Below are positions 31,270 through 33,253 of a stretch of DNA of 33,253 nucleotides, piece after piece. Position 1 is the first letter of the stretch. The number at the start of each line of letters is the position of its first letter. The stretch is taken from positions 1 through 33,253 of the forward strand of contig CADEDY010000033.1 of assembly GCA_902826215.1 (NCBI GenBank). The letters are read 5' to 3'. Source of the DNA: an uncultured Bacteroidota bacterium. GTDB lineage: Bacteria > Bacteroidota > Bacteroidia > Flavobacteriales_F > PHOS-HE28. Under the pieces are notes generated by a model. It saw only the letters and a list, made by a program, of their open reading frames with translations. It was not told the DNA's origin and ran no database searches. Position numbers and translations under genes: made by a program.

Positions 31270-32922
31270 TCACTTTTCGATCACGATCCGTTGTGCCTTT
31301 CCGTCATCGACTTGCACCACATAGGTTCCTGCTTCGGATCCACGGAGATCGACCCGATGGAGATCCGAAGTGGCACGCTCTGTCCGTACGACCCGACCGA
31401 ATAGGTCACTGATCCTGATCGAGCTACCCGGCTTGCATGGAATGGTAACGAAGGACGCGGTCGGGTTGGGATGGATCGAAGTGGACGTCCAATCTGGGCC
31501 TTGGTTCAAACCCACGGTGAGCGAACCACAGAACGTCGTATCCGGATCCAATTCGACGTACATATCCGTCGGAAAGTCCTGGAGCCCGAGGAAAGGATGA
31601 TCCGTTGGGTACTTCAAGGCCATGAACACATCGGGCCCTGCTATGGTCGTTCCTTGTGCAATGGGCACGTCACCGATCACGGGTACGATATACTCCCAAA
31701 CCACTTCGTCCGACGGATCAACTTCGACGAAATAGCCTTGTCGTCCGGAACAGATCAGGGTGTTGCCATTGCGCAATTTCTGGGCGCTGGAGATCCTCCC
31801 CGAATTGAGCAACAATGTTCCATCGGACGTGATCCGACGGTATGCCTCACTCGGCCCGAATGCCGATCCTCCCTCGATGGTGTACGAAGTGCCGTCCCAC
31901 GGCGGTGTCAAGAGATCCACGGAACTGAAACCGACACCAGCCTGATTGTTGAATACGATGATGTTCCCACGATCGGGATCATCGGGCAACAGCCCCGGCC
32001 CCATCCAGCGTGCATGATGCGGAAAGAACAAGGTGCGGTCCGACTCATCACCGCGACCGTATGCATCCGGCGAACCCCACCGATAGAGCAGATCGCCTCC
32101 CCTGCCGCTATTCCCCCCGGCACTTGTTGCAGCTTCTGCCGTCGTGGTACTATGGTCGATGATCCAGATCTCATTGAAGAATGGCGTAGTGAGGAGGATC
32201 TGATCAAGTTCCGCGTTGTAGTCGATGGAATTCACATGGATCCAATCCTCGTCGCTCATGGGATGATGATTGATGTCGATCCGTTCAGGATGCTCTGCAA
32301 TGACGCCATACCCGGGTAACTCGGGATCACGGTCCTGCACGAGATGGTCCCAAGCGTGCCACTCCCAAACAATGGTGCCTTCATCGATGCCGCTAGGAAC
32401 CACCTCGATCACGTGATCCGGCCAAACTGCACCGGGTTCGAATCCTACAGTATCCAATCCAAGTGCCGCAGCCTCTTCCAAGGTCTTGAGCTCCCATGCG
32501 ACGATCAGAACATTCCCATTGGGCATCATGGCCACATCGTGGTGCATCAAATGCGTTGGTGAGTCATAGGTATAGCGCCAGATCAGATCCCCGTTCCAAT
32601 CCCTCCTGTCCACGAATTCCCCAGCTCCACCGCGCAAGAATGCGGGATTGCCGATGCCATTGGCCTTCCCGCATCGGACCAGGTCGCCATTCTCCATCAA
32701 GTAGAACGATTGGCTCGGTACATGGGCCGCATCATCCCAACGATGCACCGATCGACCACAATTATCGATGAGGTACGCGGTATGTTGTTCACTGGGATAG
32801 AAAAGCGTGAACCCATCCTGGCTCACGGATGCCTCGTTCGTGATCAACCCGACCGTGTTCTGGGCGATCAATGGACCGAACGATGTTGTGAAGAGAAGTG
32901 CTGCAATGAAATCGGACCTCAT
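31270..32922 (-). CDS. T9SS-exported arylsulfotransferase-like beta-propeller protein (550 aa)
   Basis: The start at 32922 gives a signal peptide (MRSDFIAALLFTTSFGPLIAQ). The body (about 30-460) resembles the arylsulfotransferase (ASST, PF05935/PF14269-like) propeller: TAYLIDNCGRSVHRWDDAAH, MENGDLVRCGKANG, HLMHHDVAMMPNGNVLIVAW, DWIHVNSIDYNAELDQILLT and LFFPHHARWMGPG. Repeated NGNxLI and IxxF/W strands fit a propeller. Classical ASST enzymes move sulfuryl groups between phenols using a catalytic His; whether this one is an enzyme cannot be judged. The C-terminus is a T9SS type A sorting domain (IHPNPTASFVTIPC, DLFGRVVRTE, GSEAGTYVVQVDDG). The gene is convergent with the 28835-31144 gene and has a -7-like box 19 nt upstream. 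Confidence 0.87.
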   Translation of the reverse strand: MRSDFIAALLFTTSFGPLIAQNTVGLITNEASVSQDGFTLFYPSEQHTAYLIDNCGRSVHRWDDAAHVPSQSFYLMENGDLVRCGKANGIGNPAFLRGGAGEFVDRRDWNGDLIWRYTYDSPTHLMHHDVAMMPNGNVLIVAWELKTLEEAAALGLDTVGFEPGAVWPDHVIEVVPSGIDEGTIVWEWHAWDHLVQDRDPELPGYGVIAEHPERIDINHHPMSDEDWIHVNSIDYNAELDQILLTTPFFNEIWIIDHSTTTAEAATSAGGNSGRGGDLLYRWGSPDAYGRGDESDRTLFFPHHARWMGPGLLPDDPDRGNIIVFNNQAGVGFSSVDLLTPPWDGTSYTIEGGSAFGPSEAYRRITSDGTLLLNSGRISSAQKLRNGNTLICSGRQGYFVEVDPSDEVVWEYIVPVIGDVPIAQGTTIAGPDVFMALKYPTDHPFLGLQDFPTDMYVELDPDTTFCGSLTVGLNQGPDWTSTSIHPNPTASFVTIPCKPGSSIRISDLFGRVVRTERATSDLHRVDLRGSEAGTYVVQVDDGKAQRIVIEK

Positions 32923-32941
32923 GGACGCGTAGTTACGACCG

Positions 32942-32949
32942 GGAAGATA
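32942..32949 (-). promoter_or_regulatory. -7-like box for the arylsulfotransferase-like gene
   Basis: The minus strand reads TATCTTCC, 19 nt before the ATG at 32922. Match to TAnnTTTG is partial; the spacing fits other genes in the window. Confidence 0.3.
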
Positions 32950-33023
32950 CACCGACGTACTCCAATGTTCGAAGCAGCGAGGATCGAACACGCGGCCACT
33001 CGACGATATTGCCCATAAAGAGA

Positions 33024-33055
33024 AAGGGCCGCCTCGCTTTCGCGAGGCGGCCCTT
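33024..33055 (-). terminator. Rho-independent terminator of the 33078 gene
   Basis: A 14-bp perfect stem (33024-33037 with 33042-33055, AAGGGCCGCCTCGC) and a 4-base loop lie 22 nt after the stop of the partial gene on the minus strand, followed by TCTCTTTATG on that strand. Confidence 0.85.
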
Positions 33056-33077
33056 CTTCAAAGGTTCAGTGGATCCC

Positions 33078-33253
33078 TTACGGCTGGATCACCAAGCGCT
33101 CCGTGTAGGTCTTGTCACCAGCGGTGATGTTGACCATGTACAGACCACCAGCGAGGTCGCCGTTGAGTTCCAGCACCGTGTTGAGGTAGCCATCCTGGAC
33201 AGCGATCGTGCGAGCGCTCACGCGCTTGCCGGTCATGTCGTAGATGTCCACGC
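33078..33253 (-). CDS. 3' end of a T9SS cargo gene (sorting domain only)
   Basis: The last 58 codons on the minus strand read VDIYDMTGKRVSARTIAVQD, then NTVLELNGDLAGGLYMVNIT, and end TERLVIQP before TAA at 33078-33080. This is the second half of a T9SS type A sorting domain (DxxGKxV ... LxxGLYxVxI ... ERLVIQ). The passenger and start are outside the window. A strong terminator follows. Confidence 0.9.
   Translation of the reverse strand, partial: VDIYDMTGKRVSARTIAVQDGYLNTVLELNGDLAGGLYMVNITAGDKTYTERLVIQP

Overview
The window looks like chromosomal DNA of a moderately GC-rich member of Bacteroidota, probably Flavobacteriales. At least seven encoded proteins end in a type A C-terminal sorting domain of the type IX secretion system (T9SS), which is restricted to that phylum, and several genes are preceded by a TAnnTTTG / TAnnTTCR box resembling the Bacteroidota -7 promoter element. 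No rRNA or tRNA gene, CRISPR array, transposase or integrase was seen. Genus-level placement is not possible from this sequence alone.

Layout. (1) 1-286: 5' part of a Dps-type ferritin, minus strand. (2) 618-6908: mostly minus-strand genes for secreted or lipid-anchored proteins of unknown function. Two small families each occur twice, and one copy (5705-6169) carries an in-frame stop. A divergent pair of T9SS cargo genes sits in the middle (2959-3864 and 3973-4623). (3) 7065-8735: an accessory strip downstream of icmF. It holds a small secreted protein, a PIN-domain/DUF2281 toxin-antitoxin pair and a small cytosolic protein. Each unit is followed by a remnant copy of the last ~28 codons of icmF. 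(4) 8736-12182: icmF, the fused B12-dependent acyl-CoA mutase with its own GTPase chaperone, carrying two unusual in-frame insertions. (5) 12396-15354: beta-carbonic anhydrase, a membrane-anchored Ntn-type hydrolase, and a Ppx/GppA phosphatase whose first codons are shifted out of frame. (6) 15503-19817: two tandem paralogous T9SS-secreted proteins sharing a 308-bp identical block. (7) 19865-22531: valS. (8) 22715-24212: three tandem DUF1573 proteins closed by a strong terminator. (9) 24319-25548: a class I/II aminotransferase. (10) 25676-31144: a duplicated two-gene module, each a small secreted protein tightly followed by a large T9SS surface protein. (11) 31270-33253: a T9SS-exported arylsulfotransferase-like protein and the 3' end of another T9SS cargo gene.

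Much of the window therefore serves the cell surface: cargo for T9SS, secreted DUF1573 proteins and duplicated orphan secreted proteins. Housekeeping genes (valS, icmF, carbonic anhydrase, ppx, aminotransferase) are interspersed. The most unusual structure is the icmF 3' end, which looks like a repeatedly used insertion site: gene-sized insertions have accumulated there, each leaving a copy of the mutase tail. The second candidate for an undescribed system is the duplicated small-protein plus large-adhesin pair at 25676-31144.
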